From contig NC_031474.1 of the NCBI RefSeq assembly GCF_000006565.2, positions 4,313,662-4,377,661 of the forward strand: DNA of 64,000 nt, given 5' to 3'. Below the pieces are notes generated by a model. That model was not told where the DNA came from and ran no database searches. It saw only the letters and a list, made by a program, of their open reading frames with translations. Position numbers and translations under genes: made by a program. Below are positions 1 to 12,581 of the stretch, piece after piece (position 1 is the stretch's first letter; the number at the start of each line of letters is the position of its first letter). The DNA is from Toxoplasma gondii ME49 (Eukaryota; Apicomplexa; Conoidasida; Eucoccidiorida; Sarcocystidae).

Positions 1-92
1 TCTCCACCTACGGTTTCGAGTCTAAGTGCCTGTTGATGCCACTATCCAGGAATTTGTGGAGCAAGTTTCATTTTTTCTTATCTGTTCGAAGA
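1..92. other. 3' flank of the TSP1 gene
   Basis: Sequence downstream of the stop codon at 93 on the minus strand. Expected to be 3' UTR. No feature seen. Confidence 0.5.
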
Positions 93-3000
93 TTACGGTT
101 TCACCTCCGGACTGTGAGACTTTCCGTTAGCTCCTTCCTGACTCTCGCTTTGTCCTCTTTCTTGCAATGCGGCGGCAAATCTGTGGTAAGATCCTTCCCT
201 GCTCGATCCTCCTCCCAGGTTTCTTAACCGTTTGAGGAAAGAAATTCGTGAAGTGTTTTGTTGCTGGTCTTGGCCTGTGTTCTGGTCCGAGGGTCTTCCA
301 GCCACATTTCCTGAAGTTCTTTGCGTATCTCCCGATCTTCTGCTCTGCGCCATCGGCTCTTGCACTCGGATGGTACCAGGGGCGCGGGCTGAGTCGTTTT
401 CCCGAGGACACGAACTATTTCCTTTACTGACATTAAACACAAAGGCTTTTCCTACAGATTGTTTGCCGCTTTGTTCTGCACTCTGGAACGTAGGTTTCCC
501 CATCAATGTTGGTTCCAGACCTGCAGAGAGGTACGCGTCGGGAATCCCCGACACAGTCACCTCCTGCAGCCGCTCCCCCCCCTTGCTAGGCAAACTGTAC
601 TTGGGGTTCGATACAAACCCTTCGCTTGCGTTATATCTCCCATCCGCCCTCGAAAAAGAACGCGTTGAAAACTCTGTGTTCTGGCCTTCCAAAGACGGCT
701 GAGGCCAGAGAGGCAGGCCCCGTGCGAAAGGCGGCGCCTGATCAAATTTGTTTGGAGGTTGGGAAGCCCCGTGTCGTTGCGACAGCTCCACGTGAGCATC
801 GTGGTCAGCGCGTCGTTGCTTTCTCCACCGATCGAGCACACAAGCACAGATAGCCATGAAGAGCAGCATTGCGCCGACTGCCATACAGAAAATCACAATG
901 TAGAGCACTAGCGGACTTGGGTCAAACAAGGCGTCAATGTAGAACACGGGCACCATCTGAGGAACTTCCTCTGAATCCAGACCCGGCCGAATGCCGTCGA
1001 CCCCGAGGACTCCCAGAGAGGCGAGCAAGCCATTCAGGGACCCGACTGGCAGGGACGGATCACCAAATCCCTTTCGAGAACTGCTTGTTCTGTCAATAAC
1101 GCGCACGATCTCTACGCGAGTTTCCTGCGGACCAGGAAGCCTGCGTGCGTATACATGAGACACAAAACACGAATGGGTGCTTTGCATACAGTCAAGGCTG
1201 CCAGGGAGCCCGATATGTATTTAAGAGTATTTGATGGTGACGTGTCCATTCCACCACGCGCACAACACAGTTTATACGAATATATGCATCTTCATACGCG
1301 TTTGATTAAGGAAACGCTCGTACATATGTATGGCCGCAAATACAATTTGCATGTCTACGCACACTCATCCACTTGTGCATCGCAATAAACATTTCCTTCA
1401 GAGCAGATATACATGCATACGACTACTTGTGTTATGTCCACATATCTATGCAAACCGCTGTGACATCCTCCGTTTTTGTTGCTTCCTGTAATTGTAAGAC
1501 ACCAAACTGGTACGAATACCTTGCCATAAATGCTTTGGCGCCACGGAACTTACCAGAACACTCTTCCCTGAAATGCCTCTATGTCGTCCATGATGTCAGC
1601 AGCTCTTCTTTTCTTTCTGTTGGCTGCTTCTTCCGTGTCTCCTAGTCTAGAATCATCGCCTCCAGACAAGAGTGCAGTCTCTGTGTTTCTCTTTTTCAGG
1701 TCCTTCTCCGTTAGTCCCGCAGCCTGCAAAGCCTGTGAGAATGCCGGCATCAGGATTTTCAGTCGAAAGAGAAGACTCTGTTCCTTACCACGCACAACTT
1801 CTGCCTTCTCACCTCCGCCATCTGCTCCTTGGAAGGCAGATTCCGCCACCTGTTCTAAATCACCAAGCTGCCTGCGGTAAGCGAGAGAGTTCGTGACTTC
1901 TTCATTTTCTGACCCGTTCAGCCTTCTCGTTGATGAGCTCTCTACTGGCTCTTCCCTTGCTGCTGACAATTTTTTTCTGTCGGTTTCCTCTGCTGAGCCT
2001 CGAATGTCTTCCGGAAGTCCTCTCGTTAACATGCCAGCTTCGGGAGCATGAATGACCTCACCCGCTGCACCTCGGGTTTGCTTTCCGTGAACGTCTTTCT
2101 GGTGCGCTTGCATGACAGTACCTTTGGTGGCATTCCAGCCTGCAGACTCTGGTGACTCTTGAGGGCCTGAACGCGGTGAAAAGCTTGCATGCTTCTCTGC
2201 ACTCCCGTGCGTTGCTTTTGAGGAAGGAACACTCGTTGCAAATTGCTGTTCGTAGTCTGGATTCAACTGCTCAATGATAAGGTCCGACGGCCGGAGGTCT
2301 AGAAACCGGGCTATTGTACGAACGAGGCTAAGATGAAACACGGCGTCGTCCAGGCTTCCCGTTCTTCTTGGTTTTTTCGCACTGCGAGCCGACGCGGCTT
2401 CAGAGGCATCGCCGTTCCCAAAAAGGCCGTCGGAGGCGCTATCACTGGGAGCGTTGAAAAGGACAGACACATTCAGGTCCGCCACCACTACCAGAGGGTC
2501 GACGCAGCTCCGCAGCTTTGAGGTGTCTCGTGGTTCACTGGGACTGCTCTGCACAGATGAATTTCTCTGTATTGTTTGTAGATGAGGAAGTAAATACGAT
2601 GACATTGGAGAGTAGTCAGTTGGCTCTTCACACAGTTCGCGCTCCCGCGTCAGCGGCGTTTGCATGGGACACGCGTCATCCTCGTCTCCTCGTTCGTGCT
2701 TCTGTAGACGACGCACAGACAAGACCCGGAACCTACGCAGGGGGACAAAGACGGTAAGAATTTACAAGCGATTCAGAAAAAGAAACTGGAAAAAAGGCTT
2801 CCACTTACGAAGTTAACGTGCTCATGGCATTCTCGGCTATTCGGTATGAAACTCGGCAGCTCCCATGGACTTTTACCCCCACGACATTCCCCAGTAAGTC
2901 GTGCGTGTATTCAAAGTGTCCCTCGAGATCTTCTGAAGCGGGCACTTGTGCACGCATTCGATCGCAGACTCACAATAACAGTGATGATCGCCACCAGTTT

Positions 3001-6000
3001 CCGCGACGATCGGCACTTGCCTCATCGCATGTTGTAAGCTTTTCCCTTTCCTGAAGCATGCTCAGCCATTAGGGTTTAATGCTTTTCTCGCTAGCAGATT
3101 TCCAACCCAATCTCACAAGAGAAACATCCATGCGCATCTTATCCAGCACAACTTCTGCGCGTGTGCTCACCGTCGACAGAGTCCGTCGCAGGAACTCCAG
3201 TTCCCAACTGCGATCCCACAGCGTCCCTTGTAGTCAGGGGACACCATCAGTAAAGGCGCCCGACTACCATCTTGGTCAAAAGCTTCCGCGGTTCCGTCAG
3301 GTCGAACACGGACTTGCAACCAGCGCACAGCGGAGTCCTTTTCCCCTCGGTCTTCTTCGGAGTGGTGTGATGCACTTCCGTATCTTCCGTCCGTCCCTGC
3401 CTCCCCGGTTTCCAATTCATCGTCTGCAGTAGGCTGCGACGTCTTTCGGGTCGTTTCTTTGTCGCTAGACGACGCGCTGAGTGCGTCACCCGTCTGGAAA
3501 AACCCCCGGCCGCAGAGAGGGGGGTTACTGTTGCACTGCGTAAGTTCCATAGCGGCCGCCGCTCTAAAACACTGAGAAGGAACGACGGAGGAAGTCAGAG
3601 TGAAGAATCTGCAACAGAAGAGCCGGCAAAAACGGACTGAAACGGGAGGATTGAGGTACCCAAGAGCCTCAGAAGTGAAGCGAGAGTTAAACCGAACAGG
3701 TGCTTTTACAAAAACCACACGGGTGTAAGAACATCTTCTGGAGAAGGGAGCCGTAGATCATAGCGATCTTCGCCACGCCGTCCACACACGGGCCGCTGCG
3801 AAAACAGAAAATGAAAAATCACCCCTACCATGACCCTCGTAGCGTTAACCGGGTTAGTAGCGTCCAACGAATCCTGTTCCGCGTAGGTAAAACCGGCCAG
3901 TTTCCGGAACTTCCACGTGGGAATGGTGATTGAAACACGATTTCTGTTCAACTTTTGGCGGTTTGTGTTCTTCGTGCCTGAAGAAAGGCCGACGTGGGAG
4001 ACCAGCTGCGTACACCTGCTACAACAAAAAACAACGAAACGCTTGATTTCCCTCATTCCCCATCGTATGGTCTTACCTTCTTGCATAGCAATCTGATTCA
4101 CAGGAGCTCCAGGAGCTCCATCGCCCTGGACAAACACCTGGCGTGAAGAGCCTTCCTGCTTCTTCTTCCTCGTCAGTCAGAGACGAGTAAGGGGGTGTCG
4201 TGTGTTGCCCATTTTGGTGTGAATTCCCTTGCGGCTCTCCAGCGTCTTTTCTCGACGTATTGTTCCCGTGCCCACGTTTCTCCTGAGCTTGCCAGAAGGC
4301 GAAGAAGGCGTCGTCGCTTGCAACACTCGCCTCCGTTGTGTCCTCTTCTGAAACTTCTTTCCTCTTCGAAGTGTTTCCCCCGTAGCCTTGCTGTGTCTGC
4401 TGGTTGGCGGAGCTCGTCTCTGTTTTGTGCAGAATGGAATTGAGGAATGACTGGAATTGACTTCCTGCTGCACTGAGCGCGTCTATACACCCTTCGCTCT
4501 CTTCACATCCAACGTAGTGGACGCTCCCCTCCCTTTCGATGCATTCTCTGCCACGACCGTGCTTCTGAATAAACACTTGAAAAATGCGGGTCTTGTAGCA
4601 ACTCGCTGCGGGCGATCCATCCACATACGAAGGCACTTCCCATTTGTCAACTGCTCGGGGAACTGGCACACCTGGGAGTGACGACATCGCTACGGGATCG
4701 CCATGACGATGCAGAGAAGACGAAGAGACATTCTCTGGTCTTCGAGTCTCTGAAGCCACCATCACGGCACTCGAAAAGGAGGAAGGTTCTGACGAAGGAG
4801 ACGCCGAACTCAGTCGTCTCATAGGGGAGGACATCTGGGAAGGCGCATCCGAAACTGAGAAATTAGAGAAATTCGGGACGCTTGTGTCGTCTGTTACCGA
4901 TGGTGGATATACAGAAAAGGAGCCAACCGATGCTTGAGATGCATGAGGAAAGTGTTCGTTTCGGTCTATGGGTGCATCTGGATGCGGGTGCTGCATAGAC
5001 GCCATTTCGCTCGACGGCGCGCTTTTGTTTCCTGTGGAACTCTCGGTCGCTGAATCGTCACGCCTTTGCCGTTGTCTGTGGTTCAACTGAAGAACTGGGT
5101 GAAAGGGCAAGCACGACGACCATTCGCTCCATTCTCCGTAGCAGTCCTCATCGGCCGAATCTGCAGCATACATGGACGCATGCTATTCAGCATGTAAAAG
5201 AGGAAGTCTACAAATGCAAAAAGTTTAACTGTACACACCAAACCGCAAGACGCATCACAAACTGCTCGACTGATGCCGCTGTATACTACTATGCATACAG
5301 ATGTATGTATGGAAGTATGCATTGAGAAACGGAGAGCAAATCGAAACAGAAAGATACTCCATGTGCGCGTCCATCATCAGCTCCCTTTCGTTGCTTAACG
5401 TTCGTCAGTGCCTGTCTCAAACTGGTCCTTTCTGACGTACAAATGCTGAGTTGGGGTAGAGCCGAGTCACTGTAGGAAAAACAAATCCCTTCACTTGTTG
5501 CCGCTGCGGCCTTCGCTGTCGGCTCTTCAGCTGCACTCCCCGCGGCGTTGCCCAAACTAGGGACACCCTGTAGTGACCTTGCTCGCAATCTTTGCAGAGG
5601 GTCGGAGCCACCGATTGATTCTTCCTCTCGTTCCTTCTCTCCCGCCTCTGTATCCGAGACAGCGGAGAGCGTCAAGACCTCCGTTGATCCGCCTTCTCCA
5701 GAGCCGCTTCTTCCTTCTCTGTTTTTCTGCGGTACAGTCACGCTCAGCTTCTCGTCTGTCCCGCTGTCTCCTACACTTCCAGGCCGTTGGCTTCCCCCAG
5801 TTGCCTTTCGTTTTTCTACCTTTGTTCCCACAACAGCTACATCAGCCAGCTGGGCAGGCACGTCTTGGAATTCACTGGTCGCAGGTTTCGCCTGTGCTGG
5901 CTTTCTCCTATCTTCCCCACCGCCCTGCCTTGCCGCATCCCGAGAAGGGGAGGCTGTAGCAATTCGCCCGTAACACGCCGGACCATATGCCCCGCCTTCT

Positions 6001-7111
6001 TCCTTCCACGATGCGTTTGGACACCCTCGAGTCACCAGGCCTGTCTGAGGGTGAAGGAAGGCGTCGCAGTAACGACAGTCTTCTTCCATGCAAAGGCCAA
6101 CGGATTCATCTGGATAGAAACGCATGTGAGGAGAGAGGAGAGGTTGTCTCAGGCATCCACTCGTTCTTGGCTCCAGGTCCTTGCTATGCTTTCGCGGTTT
6201 TTCCAGCAAGGAAGTGAAACATACGTTATAAGGGAGTGACGAATGCGCCTCGAAGAACTGTTATACAGCCCAGGCAAAAACGTGTTCTCATAGACAGTCA
6301 CACACTCGCAAGCATGCATCTACACAAAAGTGAGCACAAACCAATGTTCGCACGCATATGCTTTTGTGTCTACAGCTGACATGCACAAACACGAATGTTC
6401 ACGACAAATATGGAAGTGATTGTGGACACCCTGCACTTTCCTCCGTAGACCTTGAGCCTCGCAGAAGACTTCTTTATCTGCGTTTCGCAAACGTGGTAGC
6501 CTTCAGCTTACTGCTTAGGGGGAGTGGAGGATCTCGGGGGTCAAAGCCGGCACCCTGTCCACGCCATCCCGTACAAAAGATTCGATGATGTTCCTCAAAG
6601 GGCGACTTGCAGCCCCCATCTGGTCACAAGCGACAGATAAATTGAAAACAGTGTGGAAACAACAGAGGATCGGAAAACAGCCTTGCAAGTCTTGGAGCAA
6701 AACTAGAATTCTTTTTCGGGTGAAAGATCCAGATATCGCTAATGCATCATCTTTACGGGAAGCTCCACCGGCAGTGGCTGTGTCCTCCTGATGTTACGTA
6801 TCTCTTCGGAAGTTTACAGCTTCAGAGAGCCTCCCGTAAAGTTGTAGATTCATCTTTGTGGCGACAAACACTAAACGCGGATGTACGCAAACAGGAAAGG
6901 TGCATTCGGAAAGAAAAAAAAACGACTGTAGGGAGTATGATGACACAGTGGCGAACTCACCAATGACAAAGCACGATTGCACGTGCTCCTGCCGCATACC
7001 CCACAAGCCATCTTTGTCGTACTGAAAGAGACATCTGCAGAAGTCCAAACCCACCAGCACTGACAGCCAACATTTATACAGTTCATTATTTAGACGCATC
7101 TATATTTAAAC

Positions 7112-7153
<42 letters not shown>

Positions 7154-10100
7154 TTCGACCTAGATACCTATGCTCTGAAAGAAACGACATGGTACGGTCA
7201 CTTGCATGTGCGAGGTAGTGGAATGCAGACAACATCGGTTCATATTTTAGGGGACGAGACCAAGCAAATAAAAGGAGCGCGGATGCTATTTACATGCGTG
7301 CATATACATGCATGCATTAGGGGCATGACGATTTGTGCTTCAGATACCTCAGTGTCTTTCGCGGTGGAGTGCTCGTGGCGTCTGCAGATGCCTGGTCCGC
7401 GCGTTGGCTGTCTCGACCTTCGTCGTCAGGAGCATGTGTTGCTTCCCTGCGCGGCTGCCAGCCACAGTCGACTGCGCATCGAACATCAATCAGCCCATTG
7501 TGGTTGCAGTCCGTTTCTGGGAAAAGGGAGAACTGTGGCGCGAGCCAGGGATGCTTTTCTGTGCAGTTGGTAAGAAGCGACAGAAGGGAAGTCAGGGATG
7601 GGAACGAACGTATTCGGCACCGACCCAAGTTTCAAGGAATCAAAGCAAGAGAGGATGCATTGCGGGTTCGACACCTGACGCAGAAAAAGACCAAGCCAAA
7701 AACAAACACATAGATTTAGATATTTGCACATAATGTATCTGCTGCTAAAACACGGATGCATATATACATACATGCAGATGTCGATACATACAGAAACCGA
7801 GGGACAGCTCGACATACCCATATAGTGAATACATTTGAAAACGTGAATGAAGCATACCTGAAGTTACCTATATGCATATATATATATATATATATATATA
7901 TGTTGAGCACGTTCAACCACCTGCATGCATGTCTTCATGCTTACACGCATACACGCATTCAAATGTAGCTCTCTCGGTCCCTGTACAGTGCGATACCTAA
8001 AAACAAAACCAAGACGAACGTTGCACACTGTCGAATTCCTCAGTACAGAAAATGTAGAACGTTATTGATCACGTATGCGCAGACGGCTGCATGCGTGGTG
8101 CCCGTGCTATTTCCTTGAATGCATGCTGTCAGCATCGAGCGACCCACTTTCGCCACTTCCTCTGTGACTACTTTCTTCATTGCACTCTTCGAGAAGCTCC
8201 GAGAGAGCAGGCAATGGCGGCAGTGATGGACGGCGACTGTCTTCCGCTCCAGTTTCTTCTGAATCGTGACCGTCTGAATGAGCATGCGTACGTTCCTCGT
8301 CGTCATCTCGTTTCGTCTTTCTGTCACCCGGACCGTCTTGTGCTGCCTCAGTCCTTTTTACACCATGTCCGTAGTCGCCCATTTTGAAAGCCGAGCGGCG
8401 GGCTGCGGCTGGGGGAATCCGAAGATGCGGTAACTGACGCTTGGCGCACCCCAAATCTAGGACAAGCAGCCACCGGTATCGGCCTAAAGGGACAACTTGT
8501 CGACAAGCGGACAGAGCTCCGCTGAAGAAAGGCAACATGGACAAAAACAAAAGACGAGAGAAATGTCTGGGCAAAGGGGCTTACCGAAAAGCGATGAAGT
8601 GATGGGTTACTGAACGCACGAGCCTGTCGATAGGAAGTCGAAACAACGTAGCTGATGGTGAACCAGTGCCTGCGAAGCGTATATTTGAAACGCCAACACT
8701 GTACAGACGCCATACAAATTTCATGCTATTCACTTTGATAGTCTCCTCCACGACCGCGTTTGCTGCTTGGGAAATGCCTTTCGAATGCCTACTATGGATA
8801 CACGCCATACAAAGCCGTGAAACTGAGTGATAGTATCACAGACAGGGGTTGAAACAAGCGTTTTCTGGGGGACTCTGTACTACAAGATGGACTAAGAATC
8901 CTTTGTTCAGTGTGTACCGTTGCATTCAGGAGCAAATTGTTATATTCGACGATATTATGTGTTAAGATTGGCTAGTGCAACTCAAACCGAAAACACAGAT
9001 ACGTGTCAACGAATTATCCATACAGTGACGCGTGCTTGATAAGCATATTCAAGTAAAAGACTTCACAGCATTACGTTCAAACTTTACACTATGGGTAAAA
9101 GAAGAGTGAGGAATCGATGGCTAATCGGTGCGACCTGTTGGACACATTACGGAGACCCGGACAGTTGAAGGGGACACGATCGACAGCGAGGAAGATGTAT
9201 TGAAATGGAAACGCGGACGCAACTGTGACATTCCTGTGCAGGATGATGCTGTTTTGGCGCTAGAGTCAATACGTTGTGTAGCGCAAAGTTTCCCATCCAA
9301 TTAAAGTCATCTTCGGAAAGGGGAATGCCTTTAATAGGATGGGAAACTTTGGGGGAAATGCAATTATCTGTGCTTAGACGAAAAGCTCGTTTAGAGCTGT
9401 TTCACTGTTGTCTGCTCGAATAAAGGTGCTTGATGAGGGTTACACGCACCTTGTCATGTACCAATAGTCCGACGGTGATTCGTCGCACCCGCCTTGGGGG
9501 TACTTACACACGAATTCCTTATCCACTACGATGAGCGGATTTCCATTATCGCCTTGAGAATCCTTGAATAAGTTGTCATTGTGGGTAGGATCAACTTTTG
9601 CAAACGAATCACCGTCTTTCTTCTCCCTCCTTTCCACTCGTGTGGAGAGCGGTTGTTCCGTTGCAGTGCCGAGACTCACGTTACCGTGATGAGCCGAGCC
9701 TGTCTCTTTTGTCGCATATGCAGCAACCAGCAGGTTTTCTTGAATAGGAGCATACGCTCCATTTTGAAAGAAACCGTCTTGACCAGCGTGTCTCCTTTCG
9801 TTTTCGAAGGAAGCAGGGGTAGGTGCTGTGCCAGATGGAGGGAGTCTCGATTCATTAAGCTGCACCTTTGCTTTCGACTCGTCCTTGGAAATGCTGGCTT
9901 CCGTTGCCAGAACATCGCTTCTCATGTCCTTATAGTCTGACAGAGAGAACAACAGGACACCCACATAACTCTGTGGGGGCAAACAATGATAGTGTGGCAA
10001 TGGTTCAGTTCATTCCGGCAGAGAGATGAGGCCGGCTTCTCCAGAAAAAAAAGATTTCTTGGTATCTTGCTCGACTGCATTCTGGTTTGCACTTAGTGAA

Positions 10101-10758
10101 ATTCTCTCCCTCAACGAGACCACTGGTACTATTCGAAAAAACGACGAAAGAAACAGAAGCTAACAGCCATCGAGTCTATCTTGAGTATACGCGATAAAAA
10201 TATAGATATTGCAAGGCTTAAGACGCGAGTTTGCGGATGTTGCGTGAGCACTAATGCAATTCCCTGCAGAAGAGCTGACACGTCAAATACATAGACTACA
10301 AACGCACTCTTAGAGGCTTCAGTCATACTGCAGACGTTGTCAGGATTACGGTAACAGAAATGTCATTCCCGACCCAGAAACAGACAAAGGACGTAGTAAG
10401 AGGCACCGAACATCTCGCGTTAAAGAGACCTGGCAGACACATTTCAGTGCTTCGTTTCTTAAACTGTAACGGATACCGTAATGTCGAGGAAACGGGCCTT
10501 ACCTTCCGTCAGGGACGGGGTGACAGCAGTACCGGGTGAGGTAGGCGAAGAGGCAGCAGATGCTTGAAGAGGAAGGGGAACGCAGTTGAGCCAGGCAATG
10601 CAAAGCACGAGAAGACAAGAAATCATTGACAGGAAAGCACACCCTCTACCGCCTAGAAGTGCACACCACCCAACCTCAAGCTTTTGATGATCACTTCGGG
10701 CCTGTCGTGGGCGAGAGACGATAGAAGGGGACTTCGCGATACGTGAGTTGCCCCACAT
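93..10758 (-). CDS. TSP1-domain single-pass membrane protein, 10 exons, about 1,906 aa
   Basis: Probable surface or micronemal adhesin-like protein. Exons (minus strand, high to low): 10758-10503, 9936-9450, 8521-8172, 7558-7348, 7034-6961, 6109-5471, 5160-4077, 3563-3171, 2732-1554, 1140-93. Phase closes at every junction; the 8172 and 5471 donors are the least certain. The first ATG has A at -3. Order along the protein: a hydrophobic signal or anchor segment about 45 residues in (FLSMISCLLVLCIAWL); an acidic linker; two D/N-rich loops (DCNHNGLID, YDKDGLWG); a Cys-rich segment; a TSP1 start WSEWSSC; a second WSSWSSC; a third NWSSC followed by CRRFRV; a mixed alpha/beta-like segment; one membrane span (LVLYIVIFCMAVGAMLLF); and a cytoplasmic tail of about 250 aa rich in S, G, Q and R. 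TSP1 modules typify apicomplexan adhesins, usually carried to micronemes. This tail lacks the short acidic, Trp-ended form of TRAP/MIC2 proteins, so a link to gliding is not supported. Exact orthologue not identified. Confidence 0.82.
4077..5160 (-). other. TSP1 unit interrupted by a low-complexity insert, plus start of a second TSP1 unit
   Basis: This exon opens a TSP1 unit with CYGEWSEWSSC. About 170 residues rich in S, P, H, Q and R then intervene before the Cys/Arg part of what looks like the same fold resumes (CYKTRIFQVF, then RECIEREG, VGCEESEGC). The exon ends with a second TSP1 start, WSSWSSCESDC, which continues in the next exon (3563-3171) with R, Q and two Cys residues. The insert begins and ends between conserved cysteines, so it is probably a surface loop. 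It is a separate entry because a domain search could miss both halves. Confidence 0.6.
7117..7152. repeat. (TA)n microsatellite, about 18 units
   Basis: Uninterrupted TA dinucleotide run in the intron between the exons at 7348-7558 and 6961-7034 of the TSP1 gene. Likely to vary in length between strains. Confidence 0.95.
7876..7902. repeat. (AT)n microsatellite, about 13 units
   Basis: AT dinucleotide run in the intron between the exons ending at 8172 and starting at 7558 of the TSP1 gene. It is the second TA-type microsatellite within 800 bp of this gene. Confidence 0.95.
9285..9350. repeat. Strong hairpin: 22-bp inverted repeat with a 22-nt loop, inside an intron
   Basis: The left arm at 9285-9306 (AAAGTTTCCCATCC then AATTAAAG) is the reverse complement of 9329-9350 with one mismatch; 9284 and 9351 add one further C:G pair. 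The loop is 9307-9328. It lies in the roughly 930-bp intron between exons 2 and 3 of the TSP1 gene. A hairpin of this length and match is not expected by chance in an intron. It could be a small-RNA precursor, a short MITE remnant or an RNA element affecting splicing. Confidence 0.75.
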
Positions 10759-12581
10759 TTTTAGTGACTTCTTCGGGTTCCTGTGGAATTCTTTACAGTC
10801 TCGAAGCAAGAAGGATGCAGGGGGATTCGACGAGTCACCAACGAGCTTGTGTACTGGGGAGACAGAAGGGACGCCCGACGAAGACCTGCTGGCCTCTATT
10901 CAGAGCTCAAAGCAGGCCCCCACGCAGCGTGCCCCAAGTCTTTCCTTCTACACTGTTTAGACTGAAACAGACCTTGCTAGATATGGAAACACCACAAGGT
11001 TGCGTCTTCGCGGACGGCTCACCTGGAACAATTTAGTTGTAGTACCGGACAAGAAATGATCTACTGTGAACCGAAATAAAGTGGGTGAGAGTACGGCAAG
11101 GGCAACGAAAACACAGGTTATACAACATGGACGAAAGACTCGTACTTCAAGGAGAGACGGGCGACTCGCTTTTCTCCGTGTGCTTTCGCAGAGACAGACG
11201 ACCGTCGCATGAAAACAGCATCGGACTGGCATGCCTGTTAATTAGCTAAACGCCCCTCACAGACCTGCAAAAGACCTTTTACAGCGTCCTTCATTCCGTC
11301 AATCAGGTAAAACACGCTTTGAAATGTATTTTAGTTCTCCATCAAATCTATTTGGGAGAAGCACCCGCGCCTTCAGACATGAGCGTTCATGCCTTGTTAC
11401 ACGGGTAAGTCGTGACGCTCGCATACTGACACGCGTGTGCCTTTCATTGATGAGGAAAAGTTGATTGATGAAGCTATTCCCGCTGCAGGTTTTCTAAAAG
11501 ACATGCTTCCACAGTTTTTATCTATTTTCGAGGTCTTTCACCATTCTGGACAAAATGACAAAATGCCGCGTGTGCACCGAAGCGAGCAAGAACACTTTTT
11601 TAACAAAGAGGCCGTCGCATTGACACACAAGACGCATGTGCAAGTGCGGCACTTCACGTCTTGGATACTGGAATTGCTACCAGTTACCACCTCCATCTTG
11701 GACCGGGTTTCTACCTGCGCTCAGAGTGTGTAACTTGATCGTTTGCGTGGCGTTTTCACGAATCAGGACAGCGCTGACATTCACAGCGACTCTCGCACAT
11801 TCTGTCAGACGATCCGGCTGGAGGCATCTCCGTATCTTTCATCCGAGTGTAACTATTCACCATGTGCTCTGCGGCAACAAGCGCCTACCCAAGCTCACTG
11901 TGGCACTACTTTCAGTGGTTTTGCTTTTGCCGTTCATCGACGCATTCGGAAAGGCTTCGAGCGAAAGTTCACCTAAAAGCGTTTTTTGTGCAACTGCTAC
12001 AAGTGGTAGCTGCAGAGGAGAGCCGAATCTTTAACGCCGGTAACAGCAAACAGCCATCTAATGCAGTTTTACACGTTTGAGGTGATGCTTACCGCTTCAA
12101 GTCCGAAGACCGGTGTCACAACGAGACTCGTCACACGAAATGGAAGCAAAGGACGCACAGCCCAGCTTTGTACAAACAATGCAATGCGATCACCTGTTAC
12201 ATTCGTTGTTGCTGAAATGACATAGACCAATTTCCGTGCAAAGGAAGAACCAAAGCTCAATGTCCTTCAGTAAAAGACAAATATGGCTAAACTAACACTC
12301 CTAGCGCTCTTTATGAAGTTCTCCTCAACAGGGACACAACCATACATGTGGAGATGCAGTTATTGGTGAGACTACACATGTTCAAACATGCGTGGAAACA
12401 TGCAACACCGGGCACCTCGATTAGGCCAAGGCACTCCGCTTGCTGCATTCAGCATAGAACAAAGGCAGATCTAGCAACCATACAGTTGTAACTGCAGATG
12501 CATGTAGTCTCGGTAAAAATGAATAGTCTGTACAGACGAGTATGCCACCTAACGGGCATACACACAGGTAGAAACGAAAAT
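10759..12581. other. Spacer between two minus-strand genes; leader/promoter of the TSP1 gene
   Basis: Open frames are short (under about 135 codons), overlap in all frames and have no recognisable motif or consistent splice phase. The segment next to 10758 should hold the 5' leader and promoter of the TSP1 gene; the segment next to 12581 should hold the 3' UTR of the neighbouring gene. I see no repeat or RNA gene. Confidence 0.6.

Noticed and set aside
93..1140. TRAP/MIC2-type motility tail at the C-terminus of the TSP1 protein
   Set aside because: The tail is long, ends in SHSPEVKP, and lacks the acidic stretch and terminal Trp expected for aldolase/GAC-binding tails.
3706..4137. 143-codon minus-strand frame
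   Set aside because: Overlaps the donor at 4077 and lies mainly in the intron between exons 7 and 8 of the TSP1 gene, whose phase closes without it.
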